A stretch of DNA of 32,222 bases from CAZYXZ01 sp964651395 (GTDB taxonomy: Bacteria; Actinomycetota; Actinomycetes; BP-191). The position numbers were made by a program, and so were the translations under genes. Below, piece by piece: positions 1 to 7,880 of the stretch (position 1 is the stretch's first letter; each line of letters starts with the position of its first letter). Under the pieces are notes generated by a model, which did no database searches, was not told the DNA's origin, and worked only from the letters and a program-made list of their open reading frames with translations. Location of the stretch: positions 1 to 32,222 of the forward strand of contig CAZYXZ010000035.1 of assembly GCA_964651395.1 (NCBI GenBank), in the 5' to 3' direction.

Positions 1-1
1 C

Positions 2-1639
2 GCTCGCCGGCACGCGGCCGTCGCGGCGTGGGCGGTCGAGGGGATGCCCGGATCGCCCAGCGAGGTCGACTCGTTCGTCGCGGGCCAGGCCGAGCAAGCC
101 GCGCGGCTCGCCGGGGAGATGGGCCTGGCACCGGACGACCCGGCCTGGTCGGCCGCGCAGGTGGGCTTCGACGGGCTGGTGCGGCAGGGGCTTGCGGCCC
201 TCGCGCGCGACGAGAACCCGAACGCGCACGACCTGTTCTCGCGGGCCATGCGCATCGCCGGGCCGAACGTCGACGGCGACGACCTGGTGCGAGCCCAGGT
301 GGCGCACGCCGAGTCGCTCGCGGGGCTGCACCGCCTGGACGAGGCGTACGACGAGCTGGCCGAGGGGCTCGCCAGCGCCGACGCGGCCCTGCGGGCCGGG
401 GCACTCGTCGTACTCGGCGACATCCGCCGCAAGCAGGGCGACGACGCGGCGGCGGTCGAGGCGTTCGTCAGTGCCCTCGCCACGGCGGGAGAGGCGGGGC
501 AGGACCGCATCGCCGGCGAGGCGATCCGCCAGCTCGGGCTCATCGACTACTTCGCCGGTCGCCTGCACGAGGCCGAGGGACGGTTCACGCAGGCGCTGGA
601 GCTGGCCGAGCGGGTCGGTGACCTGCGCGGTCAAGGGTGGGCGTTGCAGCACCTGGCCTGGAGCGCGACCACGCGCGGCGAGTACGACCTGGCCGACCGC
701 CGGCTGTCACTGGCGTCCACCGTGTTCGCGACGAATGACGACGCCGGAGGTCTCGGCTGGTGCGCCGGCACCGAGGCGTACGTGCGACTCCTCCAGGGCC
801 GGCTGCACGACGCGCGCGAGCTCGGCCGCTCGGTGCTGCCGCTCGCCGAGGCCGTGCAGGACCGGTGGGGTGCGGCTGCCTGCCTCTCCATCGAGGCGAT
901 GTCGTCGGCCGAGCTCGGCGAGCTGACGACCGCCGCCGACGACGCGCTGAAGGCCGAGGAGCTCTACCGCGAGATCGGCGACTACGGGGGTGTCGCCCTC
1001 AGCCTGGTTTCGCAGGGGATGGTGGCGCGCGGCTGCGGCGAGCTCGACGCCGCGACCGCGCGGCTGCGCGACGCGGTCAGCCTGTGCGAGCGCGTGCACC
1101 ATCCGACGACGATGCTCCTCGCGCTGCTCGTCCTCGGCTGGACGCGCTACGACGCGCGCGACCTCGACGCCGCCTCGGACGCCGCGCACCAGGCGCTCGA
1201 CATCGCCGCGACCGTCGGGCTCGAGGAGCACATGTCCATCGCCGCGCGCGTGCTGCTCGCACTCGTCGACCGCGGCCGCGGCCGGCTCGCCGAGGCGCGC
1301 GCCGCGCTCGAGGAGATCGCCGCGACGCCCGAGTCTCCGACGTTGCTCTTCCCGATGCGCCAGGCGCTCGCACACCTGGCGGGGACGCTGGTCGAGTGCG
1401 GCGAGCCGGAGGCGGCGGTCGCCGCGGCCGAGCGCGCGGTCACCGTCCCGGCCGAGGATGTGCGCTCCCAGGTCATCGCGCTCCGCGCACTCGGCACCGC
1501 GCGCGCCGCAGCGGGCCGGTGGTCCGAGGCGGAGGACGCCCTGCGCGCGGCCGTCGCGGCGGCGTACGCCACCGAGCAGGTGGTCGAGCGCGCCGCGTCC
1601 GACAAGGCCCTCGAAGACCTCCTCGCCCGCGTCCCCTGA
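2..1639 (+). CDS. TPR-repeat regulator, C-terminal part (5' truncated by window edge)
   Basis: The frame is open to the first base of the window, so the real start lies upstream and at least 545 C-terminal residues are seen. The sequence is almost wholly helical, Ala/Leu/Glu-rich and built of repeated TPR-like pairs (for example the segments with AFVSALATAGEAGQ, GRFTQALELAERVGD and AERAVTVPAED), with no enzyme motif. The opening residues (RRHAAVAAWAVEG) resemble the junction between a STAND-type ATPase module and its TPR tail in actinobacterial adenylate/guanylate cyclase-like or AfsR/LuxR-type regulators; that parentage is inference. It converges on crp with a 7-base gap. If the missing N-terminus is a cyclase, it would sit beside the cAMP receptor, but nothing in the window shows this. 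Confidence 0.7.
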   Translation, partial: ARRHAAVAAWAVEGMPGSPSEVDSFVAGQAEQAARLAGEMGLAPDDPAWSAAQVGFDGLVRQGLAALARDENPNAHDLFSRAMRIAGPNVDGDDLVRAQVAHAESLAGLHRLDEAYDELAEGLASADAALRAGALVVLGDIRRKQGDDAAAVEAFVSALATAGEAGQDRIAGEAIRQLGLIDYFAGRLHEAEGRFTQALELAERVGDLRGQGWALQHLAWSATTRGEYDLADRRLSLASTVFATNDDAGGLGWCAGTEAYVRLLQGRLHDARELGRSVLPLAEAVQDRWGAAACLSIEAMSSAELGELTTAADDALKAEELYREIGDYGGVALSLVSQGMVARGCGELDAATARLRDAVSLCERVHHPTTMLLALLVLGWTRYDARDLDAASDAAHQALDIAATVGLEEHMSIAARVLLALVDRGRGRLAEARAALEEIAATPESPTLLFPMRQALAHLAGTLVECGEPEAAVAAAERAVTVPAEDVRSQVIALRALGTARAAAGRWSEAEDALRAAVAAAYATEQVVERAASDKALEDLLARVP

Positions 1640-1646
1640 CCGGGGT

Positions 1647-2330
1647 CTAGTGGGCGCGGCGGGCCAGGCGCTCGGGGTCGAGGAGCACGACGGCGCGGCC
1701 GTCGATGCGGATCCAGCCGCGGTTCGCGAACTCGGCCAGCGCCTTGTTCACCGTCTCGCGGGACGCCCCGACCAGCTGGGCCAGCTCCTCCTGCGTGAGG
1801 TCGTGGCTCACCCTCACTCCGCCGGTGGCGTCCTCGTCGTCGCCGAACCGCTCGCCGAGCGAGAGCAGGGCCTTGGCCACGCGCCCCGGTACGTCGGAGA
1901 AGATCAGGTCCGAGAGCGCGCTGTTGGTCTGCCGCAGCCGGCGAGCGAGGACCCGCAGCAGCTCGACCGCCACCAACGGCCGCTCCGTCACCCAGGTGGC
2001 CATCTCCGAGTGGTCGAGCGCCGCGAGCGTCGTCTTCGTCACCGCGGTCGCCGTGGCGGCGCGGGGACCGCCGTCGAAGAGCGCCAGCTCGCCGAACAGG
2101 TCGCCGGGTCCGAGCACGGCGATGACGCTCTCGCGGCCGTCGGCGGTGGCCTGCCCGATCTTCACCTTGCCGGTGAGCACGACGTAGAGCTGGCTGGCCT
2201 CCTCATCCCCCTCGCGGAAGACCGCTTCGCCGCGCGCGACCGTGAGGCGGGTGAACCGTGCCGAGAGCGCAGCCCAGTCGTCGTCGCCGAGCCCGGCGAA
2301 GAGCGGCAGTGAGCGCAGTACGTCGTCCAT
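1647..2330 (-). CDS. crp: Crp/Fnr-family cAMP receptor regulator (Crp/GlxR type)
   Basis: A 227-residue global transcription regulator, the normal length for actinobacterial Crp/GlxR. The N-terminal cyclic-nucleotide domain has the phosphate-binding cassette FGELALFDGGPR at about 79-90 (Glu81, Arg90). The long dimer helix follows (about 118-140), and the C-terminal winged helix-turn-helix has LTQEELAQLVGASRETVNKA at about 178-197. The stretches DLIFSDVPGRVAK and FANRGWIRIDG match what I recall of M. tuberculosis Rv3676 nearly residue for residue. In E. coli Crp an Arg-Ser pair contacts the nucleotide phosphate; here it is Arg90-Ala91. It is read in the same direction as the small membrane gene upstream (46-base gap) and converges on the TPR gene. 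Its expected target is TGTGA-N6-TCACA; one close match lies at 10481-10496. Confidence 0.95.
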   Translation of the reverse strand: MDDVLRSLPLFAGLGDDDWAALSARFTRLTVARGEAVFREGDEEASQLYVVLTGKVKIGQATADGRESVIAVLGPGDLFGELALFDGGPRAATATAVTKTTLAALDHSEMATWVTERPLVAVELLRVLARRLRQTNSALSDLIFSDVPGRVAKALLSLGERFGDDEDATGGVRVSHDLTQEELAQLVGASRETVNKALAEFANRGWIRIDGRAVVLLDPERLARRAH

Positions 2331-2376
2331 CGCGGCCGACTCTATTGCGAGCCGCTGGGCCGCTGCGTCGGACCGC

Positions 2377-2601
2377 CTAGGCGGCCGGCACCTCGTGGTG
2401 CCGCCGTCGCCAGTACCGGTCGAGCGCCGGCTTGAAGCCCTGGGTCACGAACGTCTCGACCTCCTCGGGCCGGGCCGTCTCCAGGAAGCGCTCGAGCTGG
2501 AGCTCCACCTCGTCGACGTAGAGCGGCCGCTCGATCTGCTCCATACCGACCAGGACGAGCAGGAGGAGAACCGGGAAGACGGCCGCGACGACGATGAGCA
2601 T
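2377..2601 (-). CDS. small single-pass membrane protein upstream of crp
   Basis: A 74-residue protein with one N-terminal hydrophobic segment (about residues 2-19, IVVAAVFPVLLLLVLVG) followed by a charged helical tail rich in Glu and Arg (LQLERFLETARPEEVETF). It is probably anchored with the tail in the cytoplasm. A GAGGGG stretch precedes the ATG. It lies 46 bases upstream of crp on the same strand, so co-transcription is likely. In M. tuberculosis a small membrane protein (Rv3675) also precedes crp in the same orientation; by position this is its counterpart, although the mycobacterial protein is longer as I recall it. Function unknown. Confidence 0.75.
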   Translation of the reverse strand: MLIVVAAVFPVLLLLVLVGMEQIERPLYVDEVELQLERFLETARPEEVETFVTQGFKPALDRYWRRRHHEVPAA

Positions 2602-2675
2602 GGGCGCTTCGTACCCCTCGGCCGGCGACTCTGCACACCAAATGGACCAACTGCTTGCAGATGTACTGTGCGCGC

Positions 2676-3716
2676 ATGAAGGCTGTGGTCTACCGCGGTG
2701 AGCAGGACGTCCGGGTCGAGGACGTGGCGGAGCCGACGATCCAGGGCTTCGACGACGCGGTCGTGAAGGTGTCCCGCACCGCGATCTGCGGCAGCGACCT
2801 GCACTTCTTCCACGGCCGGGTGCCCGGTGTCTTCGAGGGCACGGTCGTCGGCCACGAGTTCGTGGGCGAGGTGGTGGCCACGGGTTCCGCGGTCACCAGG
2901 TTCCAGGTCGGCGACGAGGTCGTGGGCTCGTTCCAGATCGCGTGCGGCAGCTGCGTCGCCTGCCTGGCCGGCCGGTTCAACCACTGCGCCGACCTCATGG
3001 TCCTCGGCTACGGCATCTTCCTGGGCGACCTGGCGGGCGCGCAGGCGGAGTACGTCCGCATCCCGCACGCCGACACCAACCTCCACGCCGTACCCGACGG
3101 GCTCACCGGCGAGCAGGCGCTCTTCGCGGGCGACATCCTGACCACCGGCTGGTACGCCGCCCGGCTCGGTGACATCGAGCCCGGCATGACCGTCGCAGTC
3201 ATCGGCGCCGGCCCGGTCGGCACCTTCGCCCAGATGGCCGCCCACGCGATGGGCGCGGGCCAGGTGCTCGCGGTCGACATGGTCGCCTCGCGTCTCGAGC
3301 TGGCCGCCACCCTAGGCTCGGTGCCGATCAACAACGCCGAGCGCAGCGCGTCGGTCGCCATGGACGAGTACGCGCCCGGCGGCGCCGACGTCGTCATCGA
3401 GACGGTCGGCCTCGTGCCCGCGCTGGTCACCGCCATCGACTGCGTCAAGCCGGGCGGCACGATCTCGGTGATCGGAGTGCACACCGAGTTCGAGGTCGGG
3501 CTGCCGCTCGCCAACCTCTTCACGCGCAACATCACGTTGCGCTTCGGCGGGTCCTGCAACGTGCAAGGTGTCTGGGACGACGCGCTCGCGGCCATCGCCG
3601 CCGGGCAGGCCGACCCGACCGTGATCATCAGCCACCGCCTGCCGCTGGCCGACGCCGCCGAGGGCTACCGCCTCTTCGACGCCAAGGAGGCCATGAAGGT
3701 CGTGCTCGAGCCCTAG
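2676..3716 (+). CDS. zinc-dependent medium-chain alcohol dehydrogenase
   Basis: A 346-residue MDR-family NAD(P)-dependent dehydrogenase. Catalytic zinc ligands are Cys38 (AICGSDLH), His60 and Glu61 (VGHE). The structural zinc loop has Cys90, Cys93, Cys96 and Cys104. The Rossmann glycine motif GAGPVG lies near residue 175. The ATG giving MKAVVYRG was chosen because MDR proteins begin this way; a TTG seven codons upstream is also open. It is divergent from the small membrane gene and ends 4 bases from the convergent rsiG-like gene. The substrate cannot be told from sequence; proteins with this threonine/formaldehyde-dehydrogenase-like layout act on alcohols, polyols or glutathione adducts. It interrupts the crp-nth neighbourhood otherwise kept with mycobacteria. 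Confidence 0.9.
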   Translation: MKAVVYRGEQDVRVEDVAEPTIQGFDDAVVKVSRTAICGSDLHFFHGRVPGVFEGTVVGHEFVGEVVATGSAVTRFQVGDEVVGSFQIACGSCVACLAGRFNHCADLMVLGYGIFLGDLAGAQAEYVRIPHADTNLHAVPDGLTGEQALFAGDILTTGWYAARLGDIEPGMTVAVIGAGPVGTFAQMAAHAMGAGQVLAVDMVASRLELAATLGSVPINNAERSASVAMDEYAPGGADVVIETVGLVPALVTAIDCVKPGGTISVIGVHTEFEVGLPLANLFTRNITLRFGGSCNVQGVWDDALAAIAAGQADPTVIISHRLPLADAAEGYRLFDAKEAMKVVLEP

Positions 3717-3720
3717 TGCG

Positions 3721-4233
3721 CTAGGACGACGGGACGAAGGCTCGCGGCTCGGGCCGCAGGGGGAGCACCGACAGGCACAGCGACGGGTCCTCGCGGTAGC
3801 GCGCGATCAGCTCGCCCGTGGCCATGGCCAGCCGGCGGTGCAGCGCCAGTCGGTACGCCGAGAGCTGGGTCTCCGCGCGGGCCAGCTCACTGGCCAGCTC
3901 GGCGTTGTAGTCGGGGTCCTCCGGTCGCGGCGGGCGCTCCCAGAGCTCCAGCAGGTTGGGCAACGGAGGGATGTCCTCCGTCGGCACGATCTGGATCAGC
4001 GCGTCGCGGCCGCGGCCGATCTTGGCCTCGGTGAGCACCGGCCGCAGGTTCGCCGGGTTCATGACCACGCCGGTCTCCGCCGCGCGGACCAGGTCGAGCC
4101 GGGCCTGGAGGATCCGTCGCCAGTAGGAGACGCGGCTCTCCTCCTGCGTGAGGGCCTTGCGGTACTGCCGCAGGCCGGCCAACGGCAGGTGCTGGAACTC
4201 GTCGCTGCGCTGAGGCGGAGTCGCCTGGGCCAC
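3721..4233 (-). CDS. rsiG: RsiG/AmfC-like anti-sigma factor with c-di-GMP motif
   Basis: A 170-residue helical protein resembling Streptomyces RsiG (formerly AmfC), which binds cyclic-di-GMP and sequesters sigma WhiG. The RsiG signature E(X)3S(X)2R(X)3Q(X)3D is met exactly in the first long helix: Glu32, Ser36, Arg39, Gln43, Asp47. A second helix carries a partial copy, Glu121, Ser125, Arg128, with His132 and Ala136 where Gln and Asp should be. A Pro-rich stretch near 88-108 separates the helices, as expected for an antiparallel coiled coil. The GTG start was chosen because AAGGAG lies 6 bases ahead; a TTG six codons upstream would translate the ribosome site itself. It is divergent from nth and converges on the dehydrogenase. 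No WhiG-type sigma gene is in the window. Confidence 0.8.
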   Translation of the reverse strand: MAQATPPQRSDEFQHLPLAGLRQYRKALTQEESRVSYWRRILQARLDLVRAAETGVVMNPANLRPVLTEAKIGRGRDALIQIVPTEDIPPLPNLLELWERPPRPEDPDYNAELASELARAETQLSAYRLALHRRLAMATGELIARYREDPSLCLSVLPLRPEPRAFVPSS

Positions 4234-4349
4234 GCACGGCTCCTTCCCCAAAGCGCCGCAGACCGCACGACGGAAACGCCGTGGGCATCAACCCCGCATC
4301 GTCATTTTCTCCCCCGGCCTTGAGCGGCGGGAGGCCGTAGGCTGGATGC

Positions 4350-5027
4350 ATGGCGTCCCGTCCAGCACAGGCGTCACAGGTGACGCCGCTGGCACTGAAG
4401 AGGCGGGCCCGCACGGTCAACAAGCTGCTGACCGAGCTCTACCCGGACGCCCACTGCGAGCTCGACTTCAGCAGCCCCCTGGAACTGTCCGTGGCGACCA
4501 TCCTGAGCGCCCAGTGCACGGACGCCCGCGTGAACCTGGTCACTCCGGTGCTCTTCGCCCGATACCGGACAGCGGCCGACTACGCCGCCGCCGACCGGGC
4601 CGAGCTCGAGGGGATCATCCAGTCGACCGGGTTCTTCCGGAACAAGGCCAAGTCGATCATGGGACTGGGCCAGCAGCTCTGCGAGCGGTACGGCGGCGAG
4701 GTCCCGCCGCGGCTCGAGGACCTGGTGACGCTCCCGGGGATCGGCCGCAAGACCGCGAACGTCATCCTCGGCAACGCGTTCGGCGTTCCCGGCCTCACCG
4801 TCGACACCCACTTCGGCCGGCTGTCCCGCCGGCTGGGCTGGACCACCGAGACCGACCCGGTGAAGGTCGAGTTCGTGGTCATGGACCTCATCCCGAAGAG
4901 CGAGTGGACGCTGCTGTCGCACCGGCTGATCTGGCACGGGCGTCGCGTCTGCCACTCGCGAACGCCGCAGTGCGGTGCCTGCGGCCTCGCCCGGCACTGC
5001 CCGTCGTACGGGATCGGACCGACGTGA
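4350..5027 (+). CDS. nth: endonuclease III
   Basis: A DNA glycosylase/AP lyase that removes oxidised pyrimidines in base-excision repair. It is 225 residues, the usual size. The helix-hairpin-helix LPGIGRKTANVIL (about 128-140) carries catalytic Lys134, and VDTHFGR supplies catalytic Asp152. The C-terminal 4Fe-4S loop is intact, with Cys201, Cys208, Cys211 and Cys217 in the C-X6-C-X2-C-X5-C spacing. It starts at the second ATG of GATGCATGG; a TAGGCT hexamer 7 bases ahead could be the -10 of a leaderless transcript. It heads a six-gene unit joined by 4-base overlaps, beginning with the GTGA shared with the thioredoxin gene. The order nth, thioredoxin, NUDIX, marP matches Rv3674c to Rv3671c as I recall it. 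Confidence 0.97.
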   Translation: MASRPAQASQVTPLALKRRARTVNKLLTELYPDAHCELDFSSPLELSVATILSAQCTDARVNLVTPVLFARYRTAADYAAADRAELEGIIQSTGFFRNKAKSIMGLGQQLCERYGGEVPPRLEDLVTLPGIGRKTANVILGNAFGVPGLTVDTHFGRLSRRLGWTTETDPVKVEFVVMDLIPKSEWTLLSHRLIWHGRRVCHSRTPQCGACGLARHCPSYGIGPT

Positions 5028-5617
5028 GGCGCGTGCTCCTGCCGCTCCTCGCGCTGCTCGTGCTCGGCGCCTGCACCGACAAGGGCAGCCCGACGCCGGA
5101 CGGCTCGTTGCCGCCCGTGGCGGTCGACGACTGCCCGACGTCGGTGGTCACCAGGCCGCCGACGCAGCCGGGGCCGGCCGGCAAGCTGATGCCGAGTCTC
5201 ACGCTGGACTGCCTCGCGCAGGGTCCGGCGGTCACGCTGAACCTCCTGGGCCGCCCGTACCTCATCAACCTGTGGGCGTCCTGGTGTGCGCCGTGTGCCG
5301 CCGAGATGCCGGTGCTGCAGCGCATCTACCGCGACCTCGGCGACCGCATGGGCATGCTCGGGGTCGACATGGACGACTTCCCCAAGCCCGCGCGCGAGAC
5401 GATCCAGGCCACAGCCGTGACCTACCCGAGTGTGGTGGACAAGGAGAGCAAGCTGCGCCTCGCCCTGCTGCGGATCGGCGTGCCGATGCCCGGGCCGCCG
5501 GTCACCCTGCTGGTCCGGCCCGACGGCGTCATCCCGGACGGCGGCGTCCTGATCGGAGAGCAGAGCGAGGCCGAGCTCCGCGCCGCGATCGGCCAGGTCC
5601 TGGGCGTGACCTCGTGA
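5024..5617 (+). CDS. TlpA/ResA-like thioredoxin lipoprotein
   Basis: A 197-residue extracytoplasmic thiol-disulfide protein. The N-terminal signal ends in a lipobox, LVLGAC, so Cys17 is the likely lipidation site. The thioredoxin fold follows, with the active site WCAPC (Cys88, Cys91) in the setting INLWASWCAPCAAEM and a cis-proline region near PPVTLL. It starts at GTG inside the nth stop (GTGA), implying translational coupling. It occupies the position of Rv3673c. Its likely job is reduction or exchange of disulfides in exported proteins. The MarP protease encoded four genes on has the cysteine pair that forms a disulfide in the mycobacterial enzyme, so a link is conceivable but unproven. 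Confidence 0.9.
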   Translation: MRRVLLPLLALLVLGACTDKGSPTPDGSLPPVAVDDCPTSVVTRPPTQPGPAGKLMPSLTLDCLAQGPAVTLNLLGRPYLINLWASWCAPCAAEMPVLQRIYRDLGDRMGMLGVDMDDFPKPARETIQATAVTYPSVVDKESKLRLALLRIGVPMPGPPVTLLVRPDGVIPDGGVLIGEQSEAELRAAIGQVLGVTS

Positions 5618-6267
5618 CCTCCGTGCCGGAGTGGCTGGCGCCGCTGGCCGCCGCGGTCGAGCGTCTCGACCCCGAGGAGTTCCGCGGAATGCTGCCGCCG
5701 GAAGGGGTGGGCCGACCCAGCGCGGTGCTCGTGCTCTTCGGCGAAGGGCCCGAAGGGCCGGACCTGCTGTTCATCCAGCGGGCCAGCGACATGCGGGCGC
5801 ACGCCGGGCAGCCGGCCTTCCCGGGCGGCGCGGTCGACAGCACGGACCGCGACCCCGCGCACACCGCGCTGCGCGAGTCGGAGGAGGAGGTCGGCGTCGC
5901 CTCGGACGGGGTTCACGTGTTCGCGCAGCTGCCCGGCCTCTGGTTGCGCCCGAGCGGGTTCGTCGTGACGCCCGTGCTGGCGTGGTGGCACGACCCGGTC
6001 GAGGTGCATGCTGTCGATCCCAACGAGGTGGCCGCCGTCGAGCGCGTGCCGATCAGCGAGCTGGTCGACCCGGCCAACCGCTGCCAGGTCGGGACGCTGG
6101 GCGGCATGGTGGGCCCCGGGTTCAAGGTTCGCGACCTGCTGATCTGGGGGTTCACCGCGGGGCTGGTCGACCGCCTGCTCACCCTCGGCGGATGGGCGGT
6201 GCCGTGGGGCCCGGGCCCGGTCTACGACCGGCCGGTCCCCAGCAACGTCGAAGGAGTGGCCAATTGA
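5614..6267 (+). CDS. NUDIX hydrolase, CoA diphosphatase type
   Basis: A 217-residue NUDIX enzyme expected to cleave CoA or acyl-CoA to phosphopantetheine and 3',5'-ADP. The CoA-specific motif before the NUDIX box is present (FIQRASDMRAHAGQPAFPGG, about 53-72). The box ends in RESEEEVG (87-94), giving the metal-binding glutamates. It starts at GTG overlapping the thioredoxin stop (GTGA) and is followed by another 4-base overlap with the peptidase. Same place as Rv3672c. Related NUDIX proteins of the non-CoA type are the main alternative, but the upstream motif favours CoA. Confidence 0.9.
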   Translation: MTSVPEWLAPLAAAVERLDPEEFRGMLPPEGVGRPSAVLVLFGEGPEGPDLLFIQRASDMRAHAGQPAFPGGAVDSTDRDPAHTALRESEEEVGVASDGVHVFAQLPGLWLRPSGFVVTPVLAWWHDPVEVHAVDPNEVAAVERVPISELVDPANRCQVGTLGGMVGPGFKVRDLLIWGFTAGLVDRLLTLGGWAVPWGPGPVYDRPVPSNVEGVAN

Positions 6268-7880
6268 GCAGTGCCCGCGAGCTGGTCGACCGGCTGACGG
6301 CGGAGCTCATGCCGCTGGAGATCGCTGTCGCCGAGGCGTGGTGGGAGACCAACGTCGCCTCCTCGCCGGACGCCGACGCGCGGCGGATCGCTCTCGAGCA
6401 GGAGCTCTCCGACCGCTACGCCGACCCGGACGTGTATGCACAGCTGTGTGCTGCGGGGGAGGAGCTCGAGCGTGCCGCGGGGAGCGCCGATCCGGTGATC
6501 GCCCGCGCCATCGAGGTCTACCGGCGCGACTACGCCGGGAACCAGCTGCCCGTGGAGCTGCGTAGCGAGCTGGTCCGGCTCGGCGCCGAGTGCGACACGG
6601 TCTACGCGACGTTCCGCGGCGAGGCCGGCGGCCGACAGTGGACGGACAACGACATCGAGACGGTCCTCGGCGAGAGCGACGACATCGCCGAGCGCACCGC
6701 CGCATGGGAGGCGTCCAAGCAGGTCGGCGCCGAGGTGGCCGCCCGCGTGCGCCGTCTCGTCGAGCTGCGCAACGAGGCGGCGCGCAGCCTCGGCTACCCG
6801 CACTACTACCGGATGGCGCTCGACCTCGGTGAGCTGGACGAGGCCGAGGTGTTCGGCGTCCTCGACGAGCTGGACCGGCTGACTGCCGCGCCGTTCGCGG
6901 AGATGAAGGCCGCACTGGACGAGAAGCTGGCCGCGCGCTTCGGCGTCGGCGTCGACGAGCTCGGGCCGTGGGCGTACGCCGACCCGTTCTTCCAGGAGGC
7001 GCCGCGCGAGGCGGCGATCGACCTCGACCCGCTGCTGCGTGACTGCGATCTGACGGACGTCACGTTGCGCACCTACGACGCGATCGGCATCGACATCCGG
7101 CCGGCGCTGGAGCGCAGCGACCTGGTCGGCCGTCCGGGCAAGAACCAGCATGCGTTCTGCCTGACCGTCGACCGCGCGGACGACGTCCGCGTGCTGTGCA
7201 ACAACATCGCGAACGAGCGGTGGGCCGGCACGATGCTGCACGAGTTCGGGCATGCGGCGTACGACCTGGGTGTCGACCGGGACCTGCCCTGGGTGCTGCG
7301 CCGGCCGGCGCACAGCTTCACCACCGAGGCCGTGGCCCAGCTCTTCGGCCGGCTGACCAAGGACGCCGGCTGGCTGCGGCAGGTCGCCGAGGTGCCGGAG
7401 GAGCAGATCGAAGGCGTCGCGGCCGCCGTGCAGGACATGCTCCGCAGCTCCATGCTGATCTTCGCCCGGTGGGTGCTGGTCATGTGCCACTTCGAGCGTG
7501 ACCTCTACGCCGACGAGCAGCTGGACGCGGACCAGCACTGGTGGGACCTCGTCGAGCGCTTCCAGCTGATCCGCCGGCCGGCCGGCCGTTCGGCGCCGGA
7601 CTGGGCGGCAAAGCTGCACATCGCCCTCGCGCCGGTCTACTACCAGAACTACGTCCTGGGCGAGTGCCTCGCGTCGCAGCTGGCCGAGACCGCGCGGGCG
7701 CGCGGCGGCACGATCGACGACAGGGCTGTCTACGGCGACCCGGCCACCGGCGCGTGGCTCACCGAGAAGGTGTTCGCGCCAGGTGCCAGCCGTCGGTGGG
7801 ACGCTCTCGTCGAGGATGCGACCGGCGCGCCCCTGTCGGCCGGCGCCTTCGTCCGCGAGTTCGTGGAGGCCCGCCCCTGA
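6264..7880 (+). CDS. M2/M3-like zinc metallopeptidase (gluzincin)
   Basis: A 538-residue, mainly helical peptidase. The zinc motif HEFGH is at 326-330 (His326, Glu327, His330), and Glu355 in FTTEAV, 25 residues on, is the likely third ligand, as in the angiotensin-converting-enzyme (M2) and oligopeptidase (M3) families. There is no signal peptide, so it is probably cytoplasmic and trims oligopeptides. The start is TTG at 6264, inside the NUDIX stop (TTGA); GAAGGAG ends 7 bases ahead and makes this start convincing although TTG is uncommon. It sits between genes that are adjacent to marP in mycobacteria, so it is an insertion relative to that order. The exact family (M2 or M3) needs a profile search. 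Confidence 0.85.
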   Translation: MSSARELVDRLTAELMPLEIAVAEAWWETNVASSPDADARRIALEQELSDRYADPDVYAQLCAAGEELERAAGSADPVIARAIEVYRRDYAGNQLPVELRSELVRLGAECDTVYATFRGEAGGRQWTDNDIETVLGESDDIAERTAAWEASKQVGAEVAARVRRLVELRNEAARSLGYPHYYRMALDLGELDEAEVFGVLDELDRLTAAPFAEMKAALDEKLAARFGVGVDELGPWAYADPFFQEAPREAAIDLDPLLRDCDLTDVTLRTYDAIGIDIRPALERSDLVGRPGKNQHAFCLTVDRADDVRVLCNNIANERWAGTMLHEFGHAAYDLGVDRDLPWVLRRPAHSFTTEAVAQLFGRLTKDAGWLRQVAEVPEEQIEGVAAAVQDMLRSSMLIFARWVLVMCHFERDLYADEQLDADQHWWDLVERFQLIRRPAGRSAPDWAAKLHIALAPVYYQNYVLGECLASQLAETARARGGTIDDRAVYGDPATGAWLTEKVFAPGASRRWDALVEDATGAPLSAGAFVREFVEARP

